Assembly: GCF_900170035.1 (NCBI RefSeq)
Contig: NZ_LT828541.1
Span: forward strand, 434,536 to 498,535
Source of the DNA: Desulfamplus magnetovallimortis
GTDB taxonomy: Bacteria; Desulfobacterota; Desulfobacteria; Desulfobacterales; Desulfobacteraceae
Direction: 5' to 3'
DNA length: 64,000 nt
In this document: positions 36,355 through 46,043 of the stretch, in pieces
Position numbering within the stretch: position 1 is the stretch's first letter
Layout: each line of letters opens with the position of its first letter
Notes under the pieces: model-generated
What the model saw: the letters and a program-made list of their open reading frames with translations, nothing else
Databases searched by the model: none
What the model was told of the DNA's origin: nothing
Program-made: the position numbers and the translations under genes

Positions 36355-37197
<843 letters not shown>

Positions 37198-37278
37198 TTA
37201 ATAATGTAATACTATTGATCAAATTTATCAGGTGCATCATACATCGATTTTCGTTTTTAAAATTTGAAATATTCTTAA

Positions 37279-37294
37279 TGCAATTAATAATCCA
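37279..37294 (-). promoter_or_regulatory. Possible sigma-54 promoter of nifH
   Basis: Read on the minus strand the site is TGGATTATTAATTGCA, which fits TGG-N8-TTGCA with GG and GC 10 nt apart, the spacing required for a -24/-12 element. The -24 block lacks the CAC of the consensus. It is about 100 nt upstream of the nifH start in very AT-rich DNA, where chance matches to the AT positions are common. Confidence 0.4.
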
Positions 37295-37390
37295 TTAATT
37301 TTATTTTTTTAAATTATTTTATAATATATTGATATTTAAATATATTTTATTAAATACTCGTTGTAAAATAATAGGTGTTTATTTGAATAG

Positions 37391-37657
37391 CATAATATTT
37401 TATTTCAAAAAAGTAATTTTAGCATTGAAAATAAATTGAGGATCTGCATAAAAACCTGCCCATTAACAGCTATGGACAAACAAGCAGTTTTTGATGAGGT
37501 TTGTTTTGGTAACAACCTAAAATGTAAAGGAATTAATTGTTTAATTGTAGGCAGCTATGCGTTGGTACAGGTTATGAAAAAGGGTTTGGGAGAGAGTGTA
37601 TGTGAGTTAATGCTAAATATGAGTCTAAAAAATTCAATTTTGTTGTTGATGCACTAA
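37391..37657 (+). pseudogene. Possible remnant of a Cys-rich Fe-S protein
   Basis: An open frame of about 90 codons without a good start contains CIKTCPLTAMD and, further on, GNNLKCKGINCLIVGSYALV, a Cys arrangement like an iron-sulfur protein fragment. Codon use is AT-rich. The 923-nt gap between nifH and the DUF1566 gene otherwise contains only repeats and an AT-rich leader. I regard it as a degraded gene piece; the family is not identified. Confidence 0.3.
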
Positions 37658-37724
37658 GTTATTTCAAAAATGTATTTGGACTATATATTAAATACAGTTT
37701 TGTTGTTAGGATAATAGCTTGTTT

Positions 37725-38040
37725 TAAAATGGATACATATTTCTATATTCGGGGGTGGCTGACCTCCAGCCATGAGCCTTTAGACAAAAACAGATCATGT
37801 TTCTACTACCTTTAAAGGTGGAAAAGCGTGAAAAATGGGGTGTTTTACTTTTTTATTAATATTATCTATTTGTGGTGAAAATATCTTGTAAACTCAAAAT
37901 CGACATTTTATTGCTTTTTCATAAGTTATTGCAGTTGTCTGAACCAGGATAACCAGGATGGATAGGATGCTCAGGATAGATAATCCTGCCTTATCCTTTT
38001 AATCTTGGGAATCCTTATTCAGACAGTATTGACAATGCAG
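37725..38040. repeat. R2 unit and R1 copy
   Basis: Positions 37725-37793 are an R2 unit (ATTCGGGGGTGGCTGACC, second hairpin TGGCTGACCTCCAGCCA, tail CCTTTA). Positions 37890-38035 are an R1 copy without its right outer end (starts AACTCAAAATCGACATTTTA). From 38049 an R3 half (AAGTGTAAAGTACTTT ... ATGAAGGAAGCCAA) runs up to the DUF1566 stop. Confidence 0.65.
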
Positions 38041-38102
38041 TAGTCTGTTCCGGAAAGTGTAAAGTACTTTCTGCATGATATGAAGGAAGCCAACGATTGA
38101 TG

Positions 38103-39893
38103 TTATTTTGCGTCACGTACAAGAAGAGCATAATTGTAAATGACAATGTAATCTGCTGCGTTTTCAGAATTACTCAAATCAAATTCGGTTATCGTATTGC
38201 TCTCATCAAAGGGGTATGGATATTCTGTTTCATATATCTTCGCCCATTGCGCACGTGAAAGTTCGGGAACCTGCGTCACAGTTCCTTCGGTATCCTTATA
38301 ATCTGCTCGCATACATCCCGGCCTGTGAACATCCACAAAGTCGTCAACTGTTGCAGTTGTTGACACATCTGTTCCTGAATCGGTGGTTTCGGTGGTTTCC
38401 ATTTCAGGGGGCGGACCAACAGGACGTTCTGAATCAGATAGATCGCCGTCTGTACGGGGTGTCATATCTGAAGGAGGTTCCATCTCTCCATCACTACTTG
38501 TATCCGATGAGCTGCTTGCAAGGTCAATACCGTATCCTTTGCCAAAGGCGATGTAATCTGCCATTTCTGGAAAGTCACCGCATGTTGTACTTGACCAGAC
38601 ATAGCAATCCGGACGGCTCAACTTGAAATAATCGGGATCTGTTGCGGGAAGTTCTGTTTTTTCGTATTGCACAATGCTCTGAAGTTCTTTGATGTCGGGA
38701 AGACGCCAGTCGTTGTGTCCCAGATAATTCACTGCGTTCATCTTTTCAACCCAGGCAAGGGTATCCGTCCATGTTCGTCCGTATCCGAAATTCTCATCGG
38801 TTACTGCCCGAATAGTTCCATCATCATTAACTGCCCCGCTGTCCTGTTGTGTCCACATCAGACCGGTTGCCTTATCTGTGATGGTACCGTCATTGTTATC
38901 TTCAAAATCGTTTACACCATAGACGTTTTCTTCACCGCGGACGGCCCGTACTCCTGCAGGAATGGAAGAGCCTGATGACGTTCCATCGATATTGTAGCCG
39001 TCACCGTAGGATTTCAAATGACCGTCAGCCCAGTTGAAACCGTAGTTCTTTTCCATCAATTCATAATCATTGGTTGCCGGCATTTTGCAAACAGTGCTTG
39101 TCCAGTATGAACCGGTATAGGGTTTTGCTTCATTGTAGAAAAAGTCAAAATAATCAGTATCAATATAGGGAAGAGCCAAGCTGGTGTCTTCCGCATTCAG
39201 TTTGCCTTCGAGCATGGCAATTGAAAAGGATTCCTTTATTGTGGGAAGACGCCAGTCCGTATAGCCGCCGAGTTCTAAATTCTCCACATATTCTACAGCG
39301 TCATCGTAACTCATTTTATCTTCCGGAGGGGTCTGCTGCCACATCAGACCGGTGTTGTTGTCTGTGACCGTACCGTCTCCATTATCTGTATATGAAGGTA
39401 AAATTCCCTGATGCTGTGCGTCCTGTCCGTAATATAGTTCCCCCGGTTCGGGTGGATCGATCACATTGCCTTCGTTATCATAGCATGATGTCTGCATTGC
39501 ATCGGTTACCACAAATTTGATTTCAGAAACTGTTTCTGAAACGGCTAAGGGAATTTCAAAATATTCGATGTTGGAATAGCCACTGATGTCAGCTCCTATC
39601 TGTGCCTGAACCGCCAGGTAGAATGCCGCACCCGGCCAAACGGAAAATGTTAATTCGGTAGTGCTCTGCATATTGATCTGGTTTATATAATCCACAGTAG
39701 GGTAAGGGGCGTAGGATAGAAGATAATCAGGATTGCCCCCCACTTCATTCCAACGGATGGTCATGTAACCGTCCGTCAGTTCAAGGGATAGTGAAGGGGC
39801 CGCAGGCTTGGCACTTACCGGGCATGCTGTTATTAAACAAAGTGCAATGATCAATGAGGTGATCACAGATTTAAACGGTGATGAAACTTTCAT
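38103..39893 (-). CDS. Secreted protein with two Lcl/DUF1566 domains
   Basis: This 596-residue protein is exported by a signal peptide (VITSLIIALCLITACPVSAK, cleavage near residue 28). Residues 30-115 resemble a fibronectin III-like beta sandwich. Two Lcl C-terminal (DUF1566) domains follow: GTVTDNNTGLMWQQ ... GGYTDWRLPTIKE near 180-300, and GTITDKATGLMWTQQ ... GHNDWRLPDIKELQSIV near 335-460. A Ser/Thr/Pro/Asp-rich stretch (SSSDTSSDGEMEPPSDM) interrupts the second. Such domains occur in extracellular proteins of Desulfobacterota with adhesion or carbohydrate-binding roles that remain untested. Confidence 0.8.
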   Translation of the reverse strand: MKVSSPFKSVITSLIIALCLITACPVSAKPAAPSLSLELTDGYMTIRWNEVGGNPDYLLSYAPYPTVDYINQINMQSTTELTFSVWPGAAFYLAVQAQIGADISGYSNIEYFEIPLAVSETVSEIKFVVTDAMQTSCYDNEGNVIDPPEPGELYYGQDAQHQGILPSYTDNGDGTVTDNNTGLMWQQTPPEDKMSYDDAVEYVENLELGGYTDWRLPTIKESFSIAMLEGKLNAEDTSLALPYIDTDYFDFFYNEAKPYTGSYWTSTVCKMPATNDYELMEKNYGFNWADGHLKSYGDGYNIDGTSSGSSIPAGVRAVRGEENVYGVNDFEDNNDGTITDKATGLMWTQQDSGAVNDDGTIRAVTDENFGYGRTWTDTLAWVEKMNAVNYLGHNDWRLPDIKELQSIVQYEKTELPATDPDYFKLSRPDCYVWSSTTCGDFPEMADYIAFGKGYGIDLASSSSDTSSDGEMEPPSDMTPRTDGDLSDSERPVGPPPEMETTETTDSGTDVSTTATVDDFVDVHRPGCMRADYKDTEGTVTQVPELSRAQWAKIYETEYPYPFDESNTITEFDLSNSENAADYIVIYNYALLVRDAK

Positions 39894-39929
39894 GTTTTGT
39901 TTTCCTTTTTTCTTTTTGGTGGTTAAAAA

Positions 39930-40211
39930 TCAATTCCCTTTCTCTTCATTTCGATCATTATCCGGCTTTAGAACTAAGCGTTCCCCATCCCTACACGTTT
40001 CACATGTCCCCGTAACGGTGTCGCCGCGGGGGCTTACAAATTCCGCAGTATCTCCGACGCTTTTTCCTTCACACGCCGTAAATGCTTCAGGAGGCGGGCC
40101 TTGATGTCTGCCAGGTCTCCGGTTTGTATTGCTATCTTCACCAAATGCCTGGGGAACGCAAAGTGCTGCCAGGATAAAAATGATTGCCAATTTTTTGATC
40201 AGGTGTTTCAT
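39930..40211 (-). CDS. Small secreted protein
   Basis: This 93-residue protein has a clear signal peptide (KKLAIIFILAALCVPQAFGE) and a mature part with PPPEAFTACEGKSVGDTAEF followed by RGDTVTGTCETCRDGERLVL. Three Cys (ACEG, TCET, TCRD) may form disulfides or bind metal. Short proteins with this PPPEA-x-x-AC-x-G-K motif accompany CotH-type loci in my recollection, but the role is unknown. It lies just upstream of the DUF1566 gene on the same strand. Confidence 0.7.
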   Translation of the reverse strand: MKHLIKKLAIIFILAALCVPQAFGEDSNTNRRPGRHQGPPPEAFTACEGKSVGDTAEFVSPRGDTVTGTCETCRDGERLVLKPDNDRNEEKGN

Positions 40212-40245
40212 GTTCTCTCTCCTTATTTATTTCTGCACATTATTA

Positions 40246-40341
40246 TAGATTTCCAGAAAAATATTTTGGCATTCTCAATTCTGAAGGGCAACCACAAGGG
40301 CTTGCCCCTACTGCTTGCCAATTTAATTATCTGGAACAGTA
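40246..40341. mobile_element. MITE M2, TA-flanked
   Basis: This copy begins TAGATTTCCAGAAAAATATT and ends ATTATCTGGAACAGTA, TA on both sides, 96 bp. It differs from the 5928 copy mainly in the central loop (CTTGCCCCTACTGC against ATTGTCCCTACATTGC). Confidence 0.75.
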
Positions 40342-40424
40342 TAGATTGACGGTCTTCAAAATTAAAAAATCAGGAAAAATATCTTGATTTGCTCCGAAAC
40401 TTAAAGACGATGATATCATTTAAT

Positions 40425-40525
40425 TGTGTGGAAAAAATGAGCAAATTGTGGGGAAACATAGAGGACTGAGTAATTTGGGTACAATCCTCTATTTGTCCAC
40501 ATAATTTCCCCCATTTTTCCACACA
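40425..40525. repeat. Long inverted repeat with CCACACA ends
   Basis: GTGTGGAAAAAATGAGCAAA pairs imperfectly with ATTTTTCCACAC, and CATAGAGGA with TCCTCTATT, around a 20-nt loop. The right half recurs as a direct repeat at 43069-43116, so the two copies bracket the ferredoxin and flavoprotein genes. The TTTTCCACA blocks resemble weak DnaA boxes, but I do not call an origin. Confidence 0.65.
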
Positions 40526-40649
40526 GTGTTTTGTTATTGTTATTTCAAATATTGGGTAGAAAGGGTGATCGCATTTTATGAAGTTTACCCCATTATAAAC
40601 CTGTTACTCAATTCCTGTTTTTTCAGAAATTGGGTTTTAAAGGAGTAAA

Positions 40650-40715
40650 CGGGCATGATTGTGTATCAATAACCCCCAATAATAAAAATGAGAGTCATTT
40701 TCACGGTAAAGGAAA
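40650..40715. repeat. R2 repeat unit, reverse orientation
   Basis: It reads TAAACGGGCATGATTGTG then TATCAATAACCCCCAATA, then an AAAATGAGAGTCATTTTC hairpin and ACGGTAAAGG. The end of the unit supplies the AAAGGAAA ribosome site of the ferredoxin gene that starts at 40719. Confidence 0.7.
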
Positions 40716-40718
40716 CCA

Positions 40719-40934
40719 ATGACCATACAAAATATCAGCGGATGTATCGGCTGCGGGACATGCGTTAAAACCTGCCCCACAGATGTCATTCGCCAGGATG
40801 AAAAAACAGAAAAAGCGTTTATCAAATATCCGGCAGATTGCCAAATTTGCCATCTGTGTCGGATGTACTGCCCTGTGGATGCGATCACCATTTCACCGGA
40901 AAAAAGTATCCCGGTCGTCGTCTCCTGGGGGTAG
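40719..40934 (+). CDS. Two-[4Fe-4S] ferredoxin
   Basis: This 71-residue ferredoxin has two classical motifs, CIGCGTCVKTCP near residue 9 and CQICHLCRMYCP near 43. It would carry electrons in the cytoplasm or at the membrane. It precedes a Tat-exported flavoprotein and probably is its partner, as in fumarate reductase/AprA-like pairs. The unit is bracketed by direct repeats. Confidence 0.88.
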   Translation: MTIQNISGCIGCGTCVKTCPTDVIRQDEKTEKAFIKYPADCQICHLCRMYCPVDAITISPEKSIPVVVSWG

Positions 40935-41002
40935 GAGCAAACAGAATGAAAGAGAAAATCAAAAAATCAATATGGCTAAGAAATGAGTCCGAAATAACTT
41001 AA

Positions 41003-41054
41003 CCAAACTCCCCCTCGCCATTCATGGAGAGGGGGCAGGGGTGAGGTAAAAGGG
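41003..41054. repeat. R4 palindrome (CCCCCTCGCC type)
   Basis: It reads ACTCCCCCTCGCCATTCATG then GAGAGGGGGCAGGGGTGAGG. The stem is CCCCCTC/GAGGGGG around CCATTCATGGA. Related copies are at 33380 (degenerate) and in the coding sequence at 49625. Confidence 0.8.
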
Positions 41055-41098
41055 CACGTTATTTAAAACCCATTCCTAAGCAACAGAAGGAGCGTGTG

Positions 41099-42433
41099 AT
41101 GGCACCAAATCTAAATGCAAAAGGGGTCTCCCGTCGAAATTTTATGGCTATTGCAGGAAGTGCTGCCGGGCTTGCCGCCATGGCCGCCATGGGGGTATCT
41201 GCTGAGTCTCAAGAGATCGAAAACAATATTCCCGATATTGATGTCAATAAAATGACCTATGCGGAAAACGAAGCAGATGTGCTGGTTGTAGGAAGTGGTA
41301 TTGCAGGGCTGTTTGCTGCGGTCAAGGCCCACGATGCCGGTGCCAGGGTACTGATGGTCTCCAAAGGCAGGCTTGGTGCATCCGGAATGACTCCGTTTGC
41401 CAGGGGAATTTTTGCCTATGATCCGGATATGGCAGGGGTGACGCTGGATCAGTTTGTCAAGAGCGTCTCCCGTTCTGCCATGGGAACCAATAATTCTGTT
41501 TTTACAAGACAGATGGCCGAGCATTCACTGGCACGGGTCAATGAATTGAAAAAATGGGGATTTTTTGACTCTCCCCTCTATTTCGATTCCTTCAGCAAAC
41601 CCATCACGGAACGAAAAATTCCTGTGATGGAACGTATCATGTTGACGCATCTCATCAAAGAGAACGGTCACATCGCCGGTGCCGCAGGCTTTAGTCTGGA
41701 TGAGGCGAAAATCCATTTTTTTACAGCCAAAAGTGTCATCCTCTGTACAGGGGCAGGGGGCTTTAAACCCAATGGCTTTCCCATCTGTGATTTGACCCAC
41801 GACGGGACGATGATGGCCTATGATATCGGTGCCAAAGTCACCGGAAAAGAGTGGAACGACGGGCATTCTGCCAACCTGAAAGAGCCGGCCAATGTCTTTG
41901 GGCAATGGGGGGGAATGCTTCAGAGGCCACCCTCGACAACAGGTGTTGAGGTGCATCATGATCTGGGGGTTGAGCAAAATTACAACGTTTATGTGCAAGG
42001 CCCCGACCATAAGGAGTCTTTCTGCCCTAAATTCTTTGGGCAACCCCTTGCCGGTGGTCCTTATAGACCCACCGGTTTTGACCCGCAAGGTCCTCCCCCG
42101 GGAGCTCCTCCAATGGGGAGAGAGAAGGGCTTTGGATTGGAATCTGAATCTGGATTGGGAACGGGAGAAGGTTGGATAGATGGGATAAGCGCTCATGGTG
42201 GAACGCCACCCCGGGGAAAAGGCCATGGAAAACCTCCCGGTATGGGCGGTGTTGCATCAGGGGGGGCCTCTGCCGGGATGTCGATCCATAAATCTGAAGG
42301 GCTTGTACCAATTAATGCTGACGGGGCTTCCACTATTCCCGGGCTTTACGCTGCCGGTGATGCCTTGGGCTCCCATATGTCCGGAGGGATTTATACCCAG
42401 ATCGGGTCATCCCTGGCCGGATCTGCTGTCTAG
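41099..42433 (+). pseudogene. Tat-exported FAD-binding oxidoreductase, N-terminal part up to in-frame TAG
   Basis: The ATG at 41099 follows AAGGAG. A twin-arginine signal (SRRNFMAIAGSAAGLAAMAA) leads to a FAD-binding domain of the fumarate reductase/succinate dehydrogenase/AprA superfamily. Its motifs are ADVLVVGSGIAGLFAAVKAH near 58, SKGRLGASGM, and SVILCTGAGGFKPNG. An unusual Gly/Pro-rich insert (about residues 320-385) follows, then the second FAD motif TIPGLYAAGDALGSHMSGG. The reading stops at TAG (42431), yet the same frame continues as GAIAAEAAASYAKES with full coding character to 42928. Confidence 0.8.
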
Positions 42434-42928
42434 GGTGCCATTGCTGCTGAAGCGGCGGCCTCCTATGCAAAAGAGAGCCCATTACCGACGATTCCCAACA
42501 GCAAGAGATCAAAAATTAAATGGGAGATCGTGGCTCCGCTTAAAAGAGAGCGGGGATACAGCCCGGCTTGGGTGACCCAGACCCTCCAGGGGATCATGAT
42601 TCCCAATTTTATTCTTTATATTAAAAAAGAGCGGCTGATGAATGCGGCCCTGGCCTACATTGAAGAGCTCAGAGATCATCAGCAACCCATGCTGAAGGCG
42701 GCTGATATGCATGAGCTCAGACTTGCCCATGAGACATCCAACATGATTATGAATGCCGAGATGAAATTGCGGGCCTCTATCATGCGAAAAGAGAGCCGGT
42801 GCAGCCATTTCAGATTGGATTATCCTGAGCCGGATACTAAGAACTGGAACGTATGGATTAACATCTACAAAGGAGAGGGCGGGGCAATGAAACTTGAAAC
42901 GCAGCCCTTTGATAGCTGGCCCTCCTGA
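42434..42928 (+). pseudogene. Flavoprotein C-terminal domain downstream of TAG
   Basis: This is the direct in-frame continuation of the preceding gene: helical AEAAASYAKESPLPTIPN, then KRERGYSPAWVTQTLQGIMI, AALAYIEELRDHQQPMLKAA, and NMIMNAEMKLRASIMRKESR resembling the AprA/FrdA C-terminal helical domain, ending WNVWINIYKGEGG. Full length would be about 609 residues. CAG to TAG (Gln) is a one-base explanation. TAG is used as an ordinary stop in nearby genes (CotH-like, cupin), which argues against recoding. Confidence 0.7.
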
Positions 42929-43452
42929 ATTTGATTTTGATCGTTTCAAGAGTCCATCCGGTGAATACCACATTGAGCGGGTTCCAAACTCGCTCAATTT
43001 TGGTGCAAATGTGGAACCTGCCCCTACAAATTAGAGCAAACGATGCTCAAGGCCGTCAAGCACTCCCCGAAATCCTCTATTTTTCCACACAATTCCCTCC
43101 ATTTTTCCACACACTAAGGTGCTATTGTTGTTTCCAGTTCTCCTGTTTCAGTTTTCATAAAAAGGGGCGTTGATATTACAAACAAACCAGGAATGGGATA
43201 GTACTGGAAGGAACTATCGACAATATTGTCGAGTTAGGGCTTGAAATGTCGAAATTTAATTGATGCTATAGTGAAAAATTCTTTTTATAATAGATAGTTA
43301 TGTTTTGGCATGGTTTTTGATATGAATAAGTACAAATATAAATGGATATTAGCATAACGAAATATATCAAATAGTATTATTAATAGTGCTAACACCGATG
43401 TGTTGATTTAGACATTTAAATACGAATAACTTTTCAACAGACGAGGTTCAAA
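42929..43452. other. Gene-poor interval with repeat half-copy
   Basis: No gene is seen. Positions 43069-43116 (ATCCTCTATTTTTCCACACA then CTCCATTTTTCCACACA) repeat the right half of the inverted repeat at 40425-40525. After 43180 the DNA becomes strongly AT-rich, consistent with a promoter region for the CotH-like operon. Confidence 0.5.
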
Positions 43453-43587
43453 ATGAGACAAAAACAACTTAATCAAATCAAAAAAGATGCATTAAAATCA
43501 AAATTAAAGTGTGTGGTTTCGAAAGACAGAACTGAGATTAGACAAAGTCATATGTCACATTGCCTTCATATTCATAAAGTACGATAA
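43453..43587 (+). CDS. Possible small protein, 44 residues
   Basis: An ATG preceded by GAGG opens a 44-codon frame (MRQKQLNQIKKDALKSKLKC, later TEIRQSHMSHCLHIHKVR) ending 33 nt before the CotH-like gene. It is very basic and has two Cys and five His/Met-rich positions at the C-terminus. It could be a leader peptide or chance; no family is recognised. Confidence 0.25.
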   Translation: MRQKQLNQIKKDALKSKLKCVVSKDRTEIRQSHMSHCLHIHKVR

Positions 43588-43620
43588 AATCTGAAAATCT
43601 CACTAAACAGGAGTTCATCA

Positions 43621-45807
43621 ATGCAATACAAAAGAGAAAAATACCTCAAAACTGTATGGATACTCATGGCCTTTCTATTTTACTCCCCATTGATTGCAAT
43701 GGCGGATATCTGTACCAGCTATGATACTAAAACTGCCACCCTGCATATTCCATCCGTAGAGGTGGGCGGGGCATATCTCTGGTTGGATGTTATGCTAATT
43801 GGAACAGACCCGATACTGTTCCGATTGACGGATTACGGGGAGAGCAAAACCAAAGTAGCACAGGCTGTATTTAGCACAGAGTCTCTAAAATTAAATATTC
43901 CCTGTCTGGATTTGGAAACCAGTTTGACCTATTGGGCTGATTTGATTCTAAAGGCAGAAGATTCCAACAATTCCATAGATTTGGCGTTAAATGATATCCA
44001 GGCCAATACGGGTTCCCTTGTCATCAACGAAATAGTGGCCAAGGATGCCAGCGGCGGCAACGACTGGATCGAATTGTTTGTGACAGGGCAAAGCCCATTG
44101 AATCTGTCCGATTATTCCCTTGTTGATGATGATATGGATCATGAAAAAGTAACATTGCCGTCCATTATTTTGAATCCCGGTGAGTATGTGGTCATCCAGG
44201 CAACGGATGATGCACCGGAAGATGGGTCTGCCTATGTTCCTTTTAAACTTGGAGGTGATGACAGTGTGATTTTATATCAAAATGACTCAATTATAGACGT
44301 GTTTGATTGGGAGGATGGCGATGCCCCCGAAGGATACAGCTATGGACGATTTCCTGACGGCACGGGCACTCCCCGGCTTCTTATCCCCACACCGAATGGC
44401 ACAAACATAAGTTCAACAGATTCATCTGTGGAAACGGAGTCAGAAGAGATCACACGACCGGACGGGTGGGAAGAAGCGTCCCATGGCAAATCTGCTGATC
44501 CCAATTATGAAATGGTCTTTTCCAACAGTGAGGTCAAGCGCATTGACATAACCTTTACACCGGAAGACTGGCAGGCCATGTTGGATGATATGACAGAACT
44601 GTATGGAGAATTCGGCACCCAGAATAGTAATAACTCTCCGGGAAATCTACCACCTGGACCAATGGCAGCACGACCCGATATGAACAATGGCCGTGATATA
44701 AATTTTGCCGATGAAAATCCCGTATGGAAACCCTGTACCATCCAGTTTGAGGGAAAAGAGTGGACGTTTGTGGGTGCCCGCTTTAAAGGAAATTCATCGC
44801 TGAGAGATTCCTGGAGCAGCGGCATTATGAAACTCCCCTTCCGTTTAGAGTTTGATAAATTTGAAGATGAATACCCTGAGATTGATGATCAACGATTTTA
44901 CGGGTTTGAAAAGTTAAGCCTTGCCAGCAATTATAATGATGAGAGTCTCATTCGGGAAAAGGTTGTAGCTGATATCTTCAGAGATGCAGGTGTTCCCGCG
45001 CCTAAAACCGCGTTTTATCAGGTCTATGTGGATCATGGATATGGTGAGATTTATTATGGCCTTTATACCATGGTGGAAATTCCTTCGGAGCCGATGCTTG
45101 AAGCCCAATTCAGTCAATCCGGTGGAAATCTTTACAAGCCAGATGGTACATCTGCCTCATTTGCCTCATACGATGAATCATCCTTTGATAAGGAGACCAA
45201 TGAAGAGGAAGCAGATTTCAGTGATATTAACTCCCTCTATACAGCCCTTCATGGGGATCGACAGAATGCAAGCCTCTGGCGGGAGAATATGGAAAAAGTT
45301 TTTGATGTATATGGGTTCCTCCGCTGGCTGGCGGTCAATACAACCATTCAAAACTGGGACACCTACGGTCAGATGACCCATAACTACTACCTCTATAGTG
45401 ATCCTGGAGATGGCCTTATCCATTGGATTCCATGGGATAACAATGTGGCTTTAAAAAGCACGGGACTCGCCAGAATGAGTCCGTTATCACTTGATCTCAC
45501 CTCACAGGAAGTCAACGATGAGTGGCCGTTAATCCGCTACCTCATAGATGACTCTGTGTATCATGCAAAATATGTCGAACTGGTGGAAGATACTGTGGAA
45601 ACGGTTTTCTATCCCGAAAGAATGACTGGCATCTATACAGAAGCCCAGGAATTGATAAGGCCCTATGTGGTCGGTGCCTCCGGAGAAAATGCCGGATATA
45701 CCTTCCTCAGCAGCGAAGCCGCTTTTGATACGGGACTCGATTATCTCATCATCCATGTTGAAAGTCGTTTTGATGACGCACAGGAATTCATCACGCTTAA
45801 TCCATAG
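43621..45807 (+). CDS. CotH-like kinase with lamin-tail domain, secreted
   Basis: This 728-residue protein has a signal peptide (TVWILMAFLFYSPLIAMA). Residues 30-125 form an N-terminal beta domain. A lamin-tail (LTD) Ig-like domain lies at about 132-255 (GSLVINEIVAKDASGGNDWI, NPGEYVVIQATDDAPE, SYGRFPDGTG). The CotH domain spans about 300-690: KRIDITFTPEDWQAMLDDM, FVGARFKGNSSLRDSW, PFRLEFDKFED, ASNYNDESLIREKVVADIFR, YGLYTMVEIPSEPMLEAQF, GNLYKPDG and HWIPWDNNVAL. CotH proteins are atypical secreted protein kinases (Bacillus spore coat; cellulosome-linked in other anaerobes). It heads the DUF4956/HlyD/OMP/VTC operon-like array, and its substrate is unknown. The stop is TAG. Confidence 0.88.
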   Translation: MQYKREKYLKTVWILMAFLFYSPLIAMADICTSYDTKTATLHIPSVEVGGAYLWLDVMLIGTDPILFRLTDYGESKTKVAQAVFSTESLKLNIPCLDLETSLTYWADLILKAEDSNNSIDLALNDIQANTGSLVINEIVAKDASGGNDWIELFVTGQSPLNLSDYSLVDDDMDHEKVTLPSIILNPGEYVVIQATDDAPEDGSAYVPFKLGGDDSVILYQNDSIIDVFDWEDGDAPEGYSYGRFPDGTGTPRLLIPTPNGTNISSTDSSVETESEEITRPDGWEEASHGKSADPNYEMVFSNSEVKRIDITFTPEDWQAMLDDMTELYGEFGTQNSNNSPGNLPPGPMAARPDMNNGRDINFADENPVWKPCTIQFEGKEWTFVGARFKGNSSLRDSWSSGIMKLPFRLEFDKFEDEYPEIDDQRFYGFEKLSLASNYNDESLIREKVVADIFRDAGVPAPKTAFYQVYVDHGYGEIYYGLYTMVEIPSEPMLEAQFSQSGGNLYKPDGTSASFASYDESSFDKETNEEEADFSDINSLYTALHGDRQNASLWRENMEKVFDVYGFLRWLAVNTTIQNWDTYGQMTHNYYLYSDPGDGLIHWIPWDNNVALKSTGLARMSPLSLDLTSQEVNDEWPLIRYLIDDSVYHAKYVELVEDTVETVFYPERMTGIYTEAQELIRPYVVGASGENAGYTFLSSEAAFDTGLDYLIIHVESRFDDAQEFITLNP

Positions 45808-45867
45808 CAAATATTCCCATGGCGCTTCCTGTGGGAATTTCCATGGAAAAAAGGCATGTTTCATTTA

Positions 45868-45965
45868 CCGCTTTACACTTTCAGGGACACCATTCCCATC
45901 TGTCGGGATTCTTCCTAAAAAAAGTGTAAACTACTTTGGGGATGATATGAAAGATGCCGGAAAAA
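45868..45965. repeat. R3 palindrome between CotH-like and DUF4956 genes
   Basis: The inner pair is TTTACACTTT/AAAAGTGTAAA and the right outer part is ACTTTGGGGATGATATGAAA then GATGCC. It would form a hairpin in the transcript 80 nt before the DUF4956 start. Confidence 0.65.
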
Positions 45966-46043
45966 ACGATTTGCAACTATCCCCATTCCCATGGTGCTCC
46001 ATGGGGATGGGCTTTGATTATTATTTTTTCAGGAGATGAAGTC

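Noticed and set aside
40425-40525. DnaA boxes or an origin near TTTTCCACA blocks
   Set aside because: The blocks are parts of an inverted repeat with a second half-copy at 43.1 kb; no AT-rich unwinding element and no dnaA or dnaN neighbours.
41525-42226. 233-codon minus-strand frame opposite the flavoprotein
   Set aside because: Antisense to a clear FAD-binding domain and without a recognisable domain of its own.
42431-42928. Pyrrolysine-containing flavoprotein
   Set aside because: TAG serves as the plain stop of several genes in the window and no pyl gene is present; nonsense mutation or sequencing error is simpler. Kept only as a low-weight alternative in the findings.
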